Shown piece after piece: positions 12,984 to 24,958 of a stretch of DNA of 64,000 bases (positions are counted from its first letter, which is position 1; each line of letters starts with the position of its first letter). A program made the position numbers and the translations under genes. The notes beneath the pieces were generated by a model. That model saw nothing but the letters and a program-made list of their open reading frames with translations, ran no database searches and had not been told where the DNA came from. Source of the DNA: Parasponia andersonii (taxonomy: Eukaryota > Streptophyta > Magnoliopsida > Rosales > Cannabaceae); assembly GCA_002914805.1 (NCBI GenBank), contig JXTB01000032.1, forward strand, positions 1,196,822 to 1,260,821, given 5' to 3'.

Positions 12984-12993
12984 TATAAATAAA
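12984..12993 (+). promoter_or_regulatory. TATA box of the SPT20-like gene
   Basis: TATAAATAAA lies 199 bp upstream of the ATG and is followed by a GA/CT-rich stretch with repeated ACTCTAG and GAGAGA words, a common plant 5' untranslated region style. Transcription would start near 13015-13030 if the usual spacing holds. Confidence 0.65.
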
Positions 12994-13182
12994 GGGGGCT
13001 TCCGGAACCGGAAGACGTACTGGCAAGGAAAGTTTTCTCTTCGCTCCGAGACTACGGACTATAGACTCTAGACTCTAGAACGAGAGTGAGAGTCAGAGAG
13101 AGAAACGTTTCGAAATCTTAGGTCTAATTTCTCTCTCTAGAATAGGAGGAAAAAAAATACTCCGACGAGAGAGAGAGAGGAA

Positions 13183-16100
13183 ATGGGGGTTTCTTTCAAG
13201 ATTGCGAGAATGGGTACCAGATATAGGTCGAGGCTGTCTCAGATTCAGGATGAGGACGACGATAATGAGTCGGTTGACTCTCAGCCGAGTGTCAACCAGG
13301 TTTTCCTTTATTTTTTTTTTAAAAAAAGTTGCCCTATTTTTAATTTGTTTTGATTTGTCTCTTACTGTTTGATTGATAATGGGATTTACCTAAGTTTGTG
13401 TTTTGGGTTTTGGATTTCGATGATATTTGAGTTTTTCGGTAAAGGGTTTGTTTGGTTTTTTCCTTGTACGGAATTGAGATTTTTTTTCCTTGTGTTTGAT
13501 ATTATGGGTGCTTGAAATTCGAATTTGAGACGTAAATGGTGGCATTTTGGTTTTTCTTTTTTATTAATTATTAATATCATAATTTCCGAGTTTGAATTTG
13601 TGACTCTTTATATGGGGCCAAGAGTAACTGGTTGATACTTTGAGTTCGACAAAATAGTAATAACAAAAAAATCATGGAGTACCCTTTATCAGATTTTTTA
13701 ATAGTTAACTTGGGGTTGAACATTGTTTGAACATTGGATTTTTTTTTTTCAAAAAAAGTAATGAGTTTTTTTTTTTTTTTGGTTGCTTATTTTACTTAAC
13801 ATTGAGCACGTGGAATGACCATTTCTTTTCGAATCTGGTGGAGTTTTTAAAACGGCTGGCGTTTAGTTAATGAGTTATGTCTACTACCATGTCCAGTTTC
13901 AATGGTTTGGAGATTTTCATGGGCTGAAGTCAACATTTTTTCGAAGGACTGAAAAAACAGTCTTTCGCTTTTTGGTTTAAGCTCGTGAAGCTTTGATCAA
14001 GTTTTTATTGAATTATAGTTTCCTTCTTGTCATTTTTTGTGATCATCGAAACTACTCTAGTTGAAGTGTTAAACAGGAGACTCGCCCATGACAGATGTTC
14101 AGTTAGTGTACCTTGTAGGAAGTTTGAGTCGCTTGACAGTCCTTTCTTGCTTTTTCTAAATATTCAAATGGGCTCATCAAGACTTGGTTTGTTTATATTT
14201 GAAGATTAAGTTTAATAAAAAGTTCAACTTTCACAGATCAAGGACGTGATAGACTTATTTCAACTCCAAGAGTAATGGTCTTCAACTTAATTGCTTTTGA
14301 GAGAATATATTGAACAAAGCGAACTAATTTTCCTGGTTCAAATATTTCTTGTAGGTTTATATTGGTCTAAAGTCTAGCATATGAATAGGTACAGATTTTT
14401 AATTAACTTAGTTTTAACTTGTTTAATTATTTCATTTTGAAAAGTCTAGCAATTTTGTTTGGAAAAAAGAAAAAATAAATAAAAGAAAGGAAAAAAAACT
14501 GGAAGGTTATATCTTCTAAAAAGCCTTAAGATGAGGCAGTATGCCACTGATGTTTTCTCTTACTCTATTGATATAAAACTCTTTTCTTCCCTCTTAAAAA
14601 GCTGAGCATTTTTGTTATTTTTCATGAACCAATGCGTCATAGGAAGAGGAGCATTTAACCATTGCAATTCAAAATGTGAATGTAGTAGATGATACAATTT
14701 TAGCATTAACCTCGTTGATTTCAAATATTTCTGAAAAATGCTTCTTCTGATTCACATAAAATTACGTGTTTTGTGGAGTCTTTAGTCTCTAACACGTAGC
14801 TTAATTGAGTCAATCTTTTCATTGTATTCTGCAAATTTTTGTACTTACGTATTGTTGGAAACATAATGAGAAAAATTTTTGACCAGAAATTTATTCATGC
14901 ATAATTTATTTGCTACTTCAGTTTAATCCAACCCTCAAGCTATTTGGTGTAGGGAAATTTTTCTGGGGTTGCTGATAAGATTTCTGATCTTTCAAATGTT
15001 TTAGCCAAAACTGGACTACACTCCGCTTCAGATGGTAATTAATGGCACTTCATAATAGATCCCGATATGTTGTGAGCTGTTCGTTTTGACAGCTTGGTGC
15101 TTTTTGCAGATATTGAGGCGTCCTTTTCATTGAATCTATTTCCAGATGGGTTTTCTATTGGAAAAGTCTCTGAGGTTAGGAATCGCACAGTAGAAGTTTT
15201 CCAAAATCTATTTAATTCTCTTGAAATTTGACAATTATTTATTTACTCCTTTCAATGGTTGTTTCTTTGTTCTTCCATGCTGTTGCAGTCATTCAGTAAT
15301 GCACCAGAGCAACTGTATCCTTATAATAGGGCATCGGAGATGCTTTTTTCTGTAAGTCTATATGTGACTTAAGGTGCATGACATAGTATTTATATATCTT
15401 AGGAACTTCCTTACAATAGATCTATCAAATGAACTTATAATGAGGCTTCTAGGCTCAGAACACCTAACATCTGTGGTCTTTGTCAACTAGGCTTGTATGT
15501 GGTACACATATATGACCTATCCTTAAGATCAAAGAATGAGTAAAAAACAAGAGAAAAATTGAAGAGCTTCTTCCCTTGCTTGATTATCTCTACTAATCCT
15601 TAAAAATAAGATGAGAAAACAGAAGACCGGAAAGGAAAAAGAAGGAGAAAAAAATGAAATGAAAAAGATTGCTTGACTTTCTGAGTCGTTGCTGCGAACA
15701 TTTGTCATAGAAGATGGGAAGGTTATCATTTCTTTTGTTGCTGAATGGTTATTATTATAGTGAATCTTTGGAAGCATGATTCCTTAGCTCGGTGTCTCCT
15801 AGTAATGTTTTCAGTAGTGGCTGTTGGTAGTAACATCGTCCTCCTCCCTTTCACATTCATTTAGCATAACGATGGATGTATGGCTACACTCTAATGGCAT
15901 GCTTATTTTACTTTAATTGGAATCACTTGTGTTGTAGTTATTCTCGTTGAGATGCTACTTAAGTTTGGTATGGAAAACATGTTGGCACCCATTGTTGGAA
16001 ATAAGAGATTTTTAAGATTAGAAAAGCTAACGAAGAAATTAGAGAGAATTTTGGTGGAAGAGAGAATTTGTATTTCTATTAGAATTATTTCTCTTTTTCT

Positions 16101-19100
16101 TGATACAAAATAGAAGGAGGAACACTCTATTTATATTACTTTAAGGATGATTCTAGATACTCCATGTAATCTCCAACCACTTAATTAATTATACAAAATA
16201 CAAGAGTAATTTAACAAATACAAGAATACTCTAAAAATTTAGATATTAAACTATGAATTATTAGACACATATACCAAAATAAAGCCAACTCACAACACAA
16301 GCTCAAATAATTAAATTATAGCCGAATGGGTCACAAAGAAATTTATTTTTAACAAATGTCACGAGAGAAAAACTAAAGGAATAGCATTTTCCCTAACCCC
16401 CTAAGGAATGGCATTACCTCACTGTTTTTTCATTTTCTATTTTTAAATTCTTGATGGACAATTTTGGTTCCAATAAAAACTGTTTATACCTGATTATTTG
16501 ACTCTGTGGGTAATTTTACTAACTTCAACACATTCCAATTCCTATTCCAATTATCTTTCTCATTTCTTTTATTCTTATTCGTGTTTCCTCTAATTATTTT
16601 GATTACAAATTACAGTGAAGTAAATATGTCATTAATGAGATGCCTTATTTTATACCATACCAACATGGAAATATGTAAAAAGGTTTATGTTCGTTTGACT
16701 TAATACTAAACAATATTATGCACATTATGCTTTTTTAAATAAATTCTTATTATTCTTGTTAATATATCGCCCCTATACGCAAAAGTATGTTGCAGAATTT
16801 TGGGTTATCTTTATTGCTCTATTTTTTATTTATTTAATTTTTTGTGTATTAGGCAATTGAATACGGTTGGTTGCCTGGAGATACATTTGATGACTTACCC
16901 ATTAAGTATGTCAATGGATCTGTTCTATGTACGGTGAGGCTCTAATTGCCATTCTGAATGAGTTTTGCATTATCTGGGAGATCATAATACATATGTTTGT
17001 TTTTTTAACAAATTGAATCTTATACTTACAAAAGGGTGCTTTCTTTAATTTTATACATGGTCCATCCGAGGGAAAAAGTTTTCAGAAATGGTTGTGTTCA
17101 ATGTTGTTCAAATTGCTGTGACATTTTGGATTGTTGACGTATTTACATTGGTCCACAGTTTAGATTAACAAAAAAAGATGGTATCATTGCAGATTCAAGA
17201 TTATCGCAATTGTTTGTCCCCCGAAGGAGGTATCGGTTCTATTCAAAAGTCTCCTACTGTTAACAGAGTGATCCTTCATATGTCTATGGAAAATGTTGTA
17301 AAGGATATCCTATCAATATCGGATGACTGCTGGACCTATAAGGATATTTTGGTCAGTAAGTATTTATATTGAGACATCTCCTTAGTTTTCAATTCTAGAA
17401 TAAAAGCCTTAATCTTATTTATATCCATTCTCTTCAGGAAGTTGAATCCAGCATTCTCAAGGCTTTGCAACCTAATCTTTGTCTAAGTCCACAGCCATTG
17501 CTGGGAAAGCATTGCAGAGAGCCCTCAGCGAAGAAGGTCTGACTTTTTTTATTTATTTTTTTTGAGAATTTCCAAATAGCCACTCCGAGTATAATTATAT
17601 GGGTTTGAATCACTTGCGGTCCCGGCTTTTCTCCCACGTATTAATAAGATTCTCAAATTTTTTTTTTTGGTAGCTTTTAGATTTTCAACTTTTTAATTGG
17701 TATCATTAATTCTATTTTTTACTTTTCCGTCTAATTTAGCTGTTATTTAACAATTTTAGTATTATTTGAGTACTCAACCTTTGTACAATGTATTATTTAG
17801 GTCTTATTCTTTATTTTGTAATTTTTGACTTTTCAATTTTTTTTTAATACTTAAGTACTTTTGAATTAATTTTGAGTTAAAATCTAACTCTAATCAAATT
17901 AGAAAAAATAAATTAATAAAAACTGCTAAATTTAAAAGTAACATCAAAATGACTAAAAACGATTGTAAATTCATAAAATTGTAGAAAATAAATTTCATAA
18001 CTACTGACAAGAAATCATTAATTAGTTTATTTTTTCCTTTTGTTATATCCATGTATGTACTCAATCGGTATCTATTCATAAATACTAATTTTTGTGTTAT
18101 TAACTATTATTATAATCAAAACCCATAATTTTCTATAAATTAATATCAATTTGTTGTTTTAAGAAGTTTTTAAACTTCTTTATTATTTATAGGAAAAAAG
18201 AATTGATGAGTTTATGGAACTATTAGTAAGATTTAACAATTAAATCATGCAATACTGTTAGTAATAAGAATTAACTAAAAATAATATTTTTATTTTGATT
18301 ATCTTTTTCGAAAAACGTCTTATTAGTATTAAATATTCCGTTGGTAGTTTTCATTAATTTAACTAGTACAAGTTGATTAGAGTTAGATTTTAACTCAAAA
18401 TCAACTCAGAAGGACCTAAGTGTTACAAAAATAGAAGTTTAAGGAGTCAAAAACTACAAAATCAAAAATAGGGACCTAAGTAATACATTGTGTAAAAATT
18501 GATGATCTAAGTGATAGTAAAATTGTTAGATAACGGCTGAATTAAACCAAAAAATTGAAGGGAAAAAAAAGACTAAAGTAATACAAATGTAAAAGGTTGG
18601 GGATCTAAATACTAAAAAAAAAAAAAGAGAGATGAGGACCTGATTAATACTTAGAGGAAATGTTGGGACCACAAGTGATATAAACCGTTATTATATCCTC
18701 ATCAAATTTTGCGTGTTGATTATGAGAAGAAATTGCATAATCAGTTTTGATTGGCAGCATTTTGATTTCCCCCTCACCCCACTAAATTTGTATACTTATT
18801 CTTGTGGTTACATCGTAGTGTGTAAAAATCTTTTGGTTTTTGTTGTTATTGTTGTTGACATAAGGGCCTTGACAAAAATTAGAATCAAGTATCCAATTTG
18901 CAGATTGAACAGTTGTCTCATTTTCAGCCTGCATTCTCATTTTCCACCTTTTTGGTTGTTAAATATTGACATCTTTGGCAGGTCAACTTGGATATATCAT
19001 GGAGCTGGAAAAAGAGAGATCAGCTCAATGCACCAGCAACCAACCAGGTTTTCAGCAACTCATGTCATGTTAATGTTACGCCTGGGCAGAATTCCAACTT

Positions 19101-21931
19101 TCTTGGTGGTCTTGTGCATCAAGACAGACAAGTTGTGTGTGCAAAGGAAAACATTCCAACTCAAATTCTTAATCAAGAATCCAATACTTTACAAGAGATG
19201 AAGTCACATTTTTATCCTTTGACATCACTTCCAACCTGTCACTTAGGAGAGACAAGAGATCTTTCTACTTTGGCAGAGTTGACCACGTCCAATGTTTCTG
19301 TATCTAAAAGAAGTTCGATTAAGCGAACTAGTGATCAGACAAAACTCAACTCATCAAATCTCAATGTCAAGGTAAGATGTCAGAAGCAAGCAATCCAAGG
19401 ACCTCCTCTGAAGAAACCAAATAAAGAGCCTGTAGACTACTCTTACCAGCAGTTTCCTCGAAAATCCATTGAAACTAGTGCTCCAACTCAGCTATGGTGG
19501 CAGAACACTATGCTGCAACAACAAATTGAAGCTGAAAAACCTCTTTCTGAGAGATTTCAGGACAAAGGGTGTTCCTCGCAGTTAATAAAAAATGGTCTGC
19601 CTTCAAATCTTGAAGGCATCATGTATTCACAGGTTGGATAAGTTACATCAAAGGTGAAGCTAGAACCCCAGGAAAATTGTTTTCCCAATTTAGATTTTGA
19701 GAATATGAAAGATAGCTACTTTATGAAGGATAGGAGAGTCAACTCGTCTGATGGTGTACACTTCCAAGATCAGCAATCTTTACAATTAGTAAAGACGAAT
19801 AATCCGATTGTGAATACATTGCAGAAGCCTTTAATGCGGTCCATTGAGAAGTCTTTAATAAAAGGGCATGTTACAAGTAGAAGGAAAGTTCTAGAAAAAC
19901 GTCAGTTGATATATGATGGAAGTACACCAGCGAGTTCTCGAAATGTGGATTCTTTCCAAATAGAGGCATCAACTCCTTCAAAAAGGAAAGCAACTCCTCT
20001 TAAGGGCTTCAGTATAAACTTAGTTGATTCAAGGGCTAACAAAAATAATGCTAACATAGCCACTGCAAATAGGCTCTCTGAGGGAATTCAGATTTTACCC
20101 CACCCCCTTCATTTCTTCTCAAAATTTTCTGATGTTACAGTGAAAATTCTTACCTATTTACTTTTCGTTTGTTGCTTGACTATCGTATTTATCTCTTTAG
20201 TCTTAGCCTGTCTAAGTTTGCTACTTTTTCTGTCGCTATAATTTTTAGGGAGAGATTTTTGGAAATTGTTGCTTGCGGTTGATGTGACAGGTTCGTTATG
20301 TTCCATTATACAGATTCAGTACTTATCAACGAAGTTTATTTGTGTTGCTCCATACCCATATGGTTAAAATTTTTCCAAACATAATATTTGGTATTATTTT
20401 ATTGCTGTTTGTAATTAAAAGATTGTTGAAAAAACAGGGGAGAAAAGGCAACAGAGGTCCACTTTTGTATCTTATAACCCTGGCTCCGCAGCAGGCATTA
20501 AGTTGTTCTTTCTTATGTAGTGCACTTTTGCAGTAAAATTTTGCTTGTAAAATTTATATTCTATTTGGCATGTTAATACTGTTATATGATTAATCTGATT
20601 TGGTATAGTTTTTGCAGCATTCTGCGGACCGCTTTGCTTCTCAGTTCAGTTTGCTGGTAGGTTCATTGCAACGGGGGATTTCTTGTGAAATAGTTTTTGG
20701 TTTTTGACTATTTTCTGATTTCTTTCTATAGATGGCTCGTGAAGGATACAGCCTTGCTAGTGACCGAGTAGAACCTATGTATCCCGAGACCGAAGGTAGT
20801 TCAAGCAGTCAACAACGTAGTACCATCAATCAATCTGCTGGAGCATTTGGGCCGTCTTCCTCCACATCGACGCCAGTGTTATTACCTTGCATGCTCAGTC
20901 CCATGACTGGAAACACGTCAGCTCTCAACTCCAGCCAATTGCTATCGAAGCAAATTCCTTCTGGGGCCCAGTTGCTCCCTGCTGAATATGTGGTGTCATC
21001 TCCACAGTTCACAAGCAGTTGTTCGCCCAAACTGGAGCCTGACATTGCTGCTCAATTCAGTTCCCTGACACTGGAAATGCAGGAGATTATGAATAGACGT
21101 TCCGAATTACAGCTCCAGCTAAAGCAAAGACTTAGACATCAAGAGCTACTTATGCAGAGGAGGGCGATTTTGGGAGCACCGACTGCGACTACAGGTCTCT
21201 CAGGTTCACCTCGGCTTGGTGGCAGAAATGGAATCCAGGGGGTTAGCAATTTTAGCATTGGTTCCTCTGGAAATGTTACAGGCCCCATGGCCTCCAAACC
21301 TAACATACTGGGAGGTCATACACCTTTGAGTGGGAATATTGGTCAGAAAAACAATCTAAGCAGCAATACATTTGGTTTAAATGACAGTAACCAGCTTCTT
21401 GCTTCATCTTTGGGTTATCTGGCTGCAGTTTCCTATATGCTAGGGCCTGCAGATGGCCAATGGAGAGGCTTGGAAGGTGGAGTTCCGATCCAGAGAAACG
21501 ATCTTTTGGTGCCAATAAACAATCCAAAAGTTCCTGGTGTTCCATTAATCCAGAGAAATGATCTTTTGGTGCCAATAACCAGTCCAAAAGTTCCAGAAAT
21601 ACCTTGTACCTTAGGCAGACAACACCAAGTGCAAATGCAGATGTATCAGCATGAAGTGCAGCGCCCACAGCCATGTGTGCTGCAGCAGCAGGATATTAGA
21701 TTGCTGATCGATAATTTACAGTCAGTCAACTTTGCTACGCAACAAGTAGGCTCATCTCCAACTCACCTTAGCCCACAACAATTTTCCCAACAGCCACAAA
21801 TCAACCAACACTACAAAAACCCCGGATCGGTGTTGGAAGAGATGAATACGAGGAATACCATGGAATCTCAGGGAAAAGTGGAGAGGGGCTGGAAGATGCA
21901 TGGGGCTGCAAATGGAAGCAAGAAAATATGA
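13183..21931 (+). CDS. PHL: SPT20-like SAGA subunit, PHYTOCHROME-DEPENDENT LATE-FLOWERING (PHL) homologue, possibly defective
   Basis: Exons: 13183-13299, 14953-15034, 15110-15174, 15289-15351, 16853-16933, 17193-17351, 17438-17536, 18982-about 20139, 20618-20656, 20732-21931. All junctions are GT-AG and keep frame, giving about 1020 codons. The N-terminus (MGVSFKIARMGTRYR) and the blocks SLNLFPDGFSIGK, PYNRASEMLFSAIEYG, LPGD, QDYRNC and SILKALQPNLCL form the Spt20 domain, about residues 40-220. The PHL-type C-terminus is SADRFASQF then MAREGYSLASDRVEP. PHL binds phytochrome B and CONSTANS and promotes flowering in Arabidopsis; Spt20 is a SAGA core subunit in the nucleus. Oddities: an in-frame TAA at 19639, a poor donor at 20140, and, from memory, no sign of a central conserved block found in Arabidopsis. 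It is either a decaying paralogue or a gene with a sequence error. The family is firm; function of this copy is not. Confidence 0.8.
15993..16354. mobile_element. Possible solo LTR in intron 4
   Basis: A 362-bp stretch starts TGTTGGAAATAAGAG and ends TTTTTAACA, the TG..CA form of plant LTRs, and holds a TATA-like CTCTATTTATATT in the middle. The flanks show no matching 5-bp target duplication, so the boundaries or the class may be wrong. It sits inside intron 4 (15352-16852), away from the splice sites. Confidence 0.45.
17601..18687. mobile_element. Mutator-like long-TIR element in intron 7
   Basis: Inverted arms of about 310 bp start GGGTTTGAATCACTTGCGGT on the left and, on the reverse strand, CGGTTTATATCACTTGTGGT on the right. 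They remain alignable to the shared block GAGTTAAAATCTAACTCTAATCAA. Flanking 9-bp sequences TAATTATAT (17592-17600) and TTATTATAT (18688-18696) match at 8 of 9 positions, as expected for a Mutator-type target duplication. There is no coding capacity. It occupies most of intron 7 (17537-18981), leaving both splice sites intact. Transcribed as part of the intron, it could fold into a long hairpin. Confidence 0.75.
21488..21607 (+). repeat. 60-bp in-frame tandem repeat in the last SPT20-like exon
   Basis: Two adjacent 60-bp copies encode IQRNDLLVPINNPKVP and IQRNDLLVPITSPKVP, separated by GVPL-type linkers. The copies differ at few bases. Multiples of three keep the frame, so the duplication lengthens the low-complexity C-terminal region by 20 residues without disrupting it. 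Confidence 0.85.
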
Positions 21932-22224
21932 ACTTTGACAAAGTGGTGTTGTAAATACCAAGAATACGAGGAGGTTTGTAGTGGTACACAGCCATTTTTT
22001 TTTTTCCTTGTTTTGTTGGTAGTTACTAAAAGAAAAGGTGCTTATGTTTTTGTCTTTGCTTTCATGTTTTAGCAGTTTTACATCTTTTTGTCTGCGCTTT
22101 CATCTTTTAGCAGTTTTACATGCAACACTCGTAGGCTGTAGTGGCTTCAGAAACTTAGATAGGTTGGTGTTTGTGTAAATGTTATCTTAGTTTTTGTTAA
22201 TTAGTTTGGCACAAGTTTGCTAAA
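21932..22224 (+). other. 3' untranslated region of the SPT20-like gene
   Basis: Short T-rich stretch after the stop codon with a small duplication (TCTTTTAGCAGTTTTACAT appears near 22063 and again near 22103 in similar form). No exact AATAAA signal is seen; AT-rich variants are present. The transcript end cannot be fixed. Confidence 0.5.
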
Positions 22225-22898
22225 TGTCACGACCCTAGCCTCAAATTAGACAATTGTGCGGTACTTAGTACAGTACGTCGCATTAAGTTAGCCTAATAAC
22301 ACTCAAAGAAGGAACTTAGAGTAAGCTTTGAGACAAAATAGTAAGGATAAGAGAGTTTGAGTGAATAAATGGTTTTGTATTATTCTTAGAATGCTTATAA
22401 CTCTCATAAATGGTAGTCGTGTACAAATGAATCCAATGGGTCTTTTATATAAACAAAGCTTAAACTAACCAACGGTTATGATCGTGCCAAGTGGCATGAT
22501 CTTACAAAGGGTTTAGAATATTCTCAAATAAAGTTACAATATCTACAAAGATATTTACATAGAGAAATCTAGAACAAGCATGGTCTAGATCCTTCTAAGA
22601 GGTTCACCCACCTTCATGGTTCTTCCAAGTCATTCTAGGAGCTTCTAGAACTGTCCAATCCATCTAGTACCATCCGGCCTTGTCTAGAGCCTTCTAGGAT
22701 TTAGTAGCGCCATCTAGAGTCTTCTAGTACGGCGAATACCTCTTTTGATCATTCTAGAAGTGTCTACCACGTTCTATAACCTTCCTCAATCCTTTTAGTA
22801 AGTAGTATATATATATATACCTAAAAAGACTGAGGAAGATCCTAGAGGTATGAGCAATAATATTTAGATTTGAGGAGCCAAATGATCAGGGTGTAACA
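22225..22898. mobile_element. Solo LTR with TCTAG-rich core
   Basis: A 674-bp unit starts TGTCACGACCCTAGCC and ends GGGTGTAACA, the terminal words of many plant LTRs, and TAAA borders both ends (22221-22224 and 22899-22903). No internal domain follows, so it is a solo LTR left by recombination. Its core at 22565-22790 has ten CTAG words, mostly as TCTAG, including TTCTAGAA palindromes. It begins about 290 bp after the SPT20-like stop codon and may lie just beyond that gene's polyadenylation zone. Confidence 0.65.
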
Positions 22899-23130
22899 TA
22901 AATGATAAGTTAAATTCTTGAAAACAAAATATCATAATCTTAGTTATACAGGTACACCGTATTTTTGAATTAGAAGATTCTTTCCCAAGGTGCCAAAATT
23001 GATGGGTACATAATGAGAAGTCTACTTTACAAATGATAAGGGTATTAATGCTAAAAAAAATATAATTTTAAAAATTTTTATTCGGGTTAATTTAGATTAG
23101 GGTGCAAATATATCTTTTATGAATAATGAT

Positions 23131-23275
23131 AGGGACATCAAAAACTTTATTAGAAACTTACACTAATGATTTATTATCTATTTCCACTTTTATTTTATCT
23201 TAAAATAGGACCACACCACTTAACTTTAGCGGTTGAAATGGATGATGCATCATTGGTATAAGTTTTTGGTTTATT
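23131..23275. mobile_element. Short MITE, copy 1
   Basis: About 145 bp closely resembling 24959-25118, with AGGGACATCAAAAACTT at the left and TTGGTATAAGTTTTTGG at the right. The right terminal repeat appears truncated compared with the second copy. Confidence 0.65.
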
Positions 23276-23991
23276 GTGAAATAATTGGAAGTGCACAATA
23301 TCGTGAACAAGTAATAAAGTGTAAGTATGAATATTGTTCCTACAAGGATTGTGTTTACTAACTACCAAAATTATTCTAACTCGAACTTTATTTAAAAATA
23401 AATTAAAAAATAAAATTTATGCAAAAATAAAATGAATAACTAAAATAAAATAAATCAGAGCAAAATAAAATAAATGGAATTTCAAGAGGCTAAAGACCTA
23501 GAGATTTTGATTTCATCAAGACTAATTCTGTCTTAATTTCCTATTTAGTTAAATCAAATTTTATTCTATATATTAATAATGAGTTTCTCTAATTGAATTA
23601 TTAATTTTTCTCAAGCATTAATAATTTAATTCAACTAGGAAAGTTAAACATCTATGTCAAAACTCTAAACTAGTCAAATTTTATTAAGAACAAAAAATTT
23701 ATGAGCACTGTTCAAATCACATAAATATATCTATCTTATGTCAATTTATAGCATTCTAATTAGATCAAATTCAATTATCATTTCTCAATCTCAAATTAAA
23801 TTTAAAATTATGCAATTGTTAATAAGGCAATTTCAAGCATTAAGCATAAATTAAAATACTCAACATATATTAGCATAAAACTCTAATTTAATTAAACTAA
23901 GAAAATTTAGACATTTATAATCTAGCCATATCGTAGCTTAAGAAAAGAAAATTAGTATATACCTAAACTAAAAATAGGTATTGAAGACGAA

Positions 23992-24060
23992 GTGGGCTAG
24001 CTCAAGTGATAAGAGCACTCACTACTTAAGATTTCGGTCCTAGGTTCGAGTCACACTGGA
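23992..24060 (+). mobile_element. tRNA-derived SINE head (Pol III A and B boxes)
   Basis: TAGCTCAAGTG at 23998-24008 fits a Pol III A box and GGTTCGAGTC at 24043-24052 a B box, with tRNA-like spacing of 45 bp between box starts. The sequence outside the boxes does not form an acceptor stem, so it is not a working tRNA gene. A tRNA-unrelated, pyrimidine-rich stretch follows to about 24200, as in plant SINEs. The 3' end of the element could not be located. Confidence 0.65.
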
Positions 24061-24958
24061 AGAACAGTGAAGTCTAAGTAGAAGTGCTCTCATCTCCAGT
24101 TCGTATTATCAGTCTCTTCCTCTTGAATTTTCTCTCTAAAACTCTCTTTGGACTATTATTTCCTCTCTCTAGAATGGTATGTTTCTGTTTCTCTTGTACT
24201 AGTCTATTTATAAGTGCTGAAGGAGAGTTTCCTAACTGTACATAAATTCCTATACTCAATCCTGATTGATGGAGTGATGTGTCAATTTCCTATTCAAACT
24301 ATTTCTTTCTCTCTTTTTTTTTTCTCACGTTTCCGTTCAAAATCTGATGTGGGTGTTGTAATCTAGTGTGCCACAATATAATGAGCATAACAAGAATATT
24401 ATCATTGATTAGTGCATTGAAACATTGACTTTAGTGAGCTGATGTGGCATGATGTGGCATATCTTGAGTAGAGAGGAAACTGGTTGTACATGGATTGAGA
24501 ATCATAAGATCCAACATGCAGGAGAGAGAAAAAGAAAGACGTTGATATGCTGGGCTTACTTGTCGCCTAACTCTGCCAGCCGCACTCGCCTTCTGGTGCA
24601 TCAAGAGCTTCAATCAACGACTGAGATCGTGTTTGATATCCTTTTTCCTACTCACGAATTTAGAATTTTATTAAACTGATTTTTATGATTTTATTTTTTT
24701 TCTTGAAATTAAATAAAATAAAACCTTACTCTAATCAAACCAGTTACATTTATTTAAATTATAATACCTAATTTTAATAAAAAAAATAACGTAAAACTAA
24801 TAAAATTAAATTTAAATAATTAAAATCCAAAATCAGCGTAAAATAACTTAAATAATTTTAAATACTACATTAAAAATACTCAAAACACATTTTTAACAAA
24901 TTTAAAGAGTACAAATAATTCAAGTTTTGTAGAATTATCAATCCTTATGAGTAATGAT

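Noticed and set aside
18713-19201. 162-aa + strand frame overlapping the large SPT20-like exon
   Set aside because: It runs from intron 7 into the exon in the wrong frame; the frame starting at 18982 carries the homologous protein.
23992-24060. Functional tRNA gene
   Set aside because: A and B boxes are present, but no acceptor stem or anticodon stem can be paired, so it was called a SINE head.
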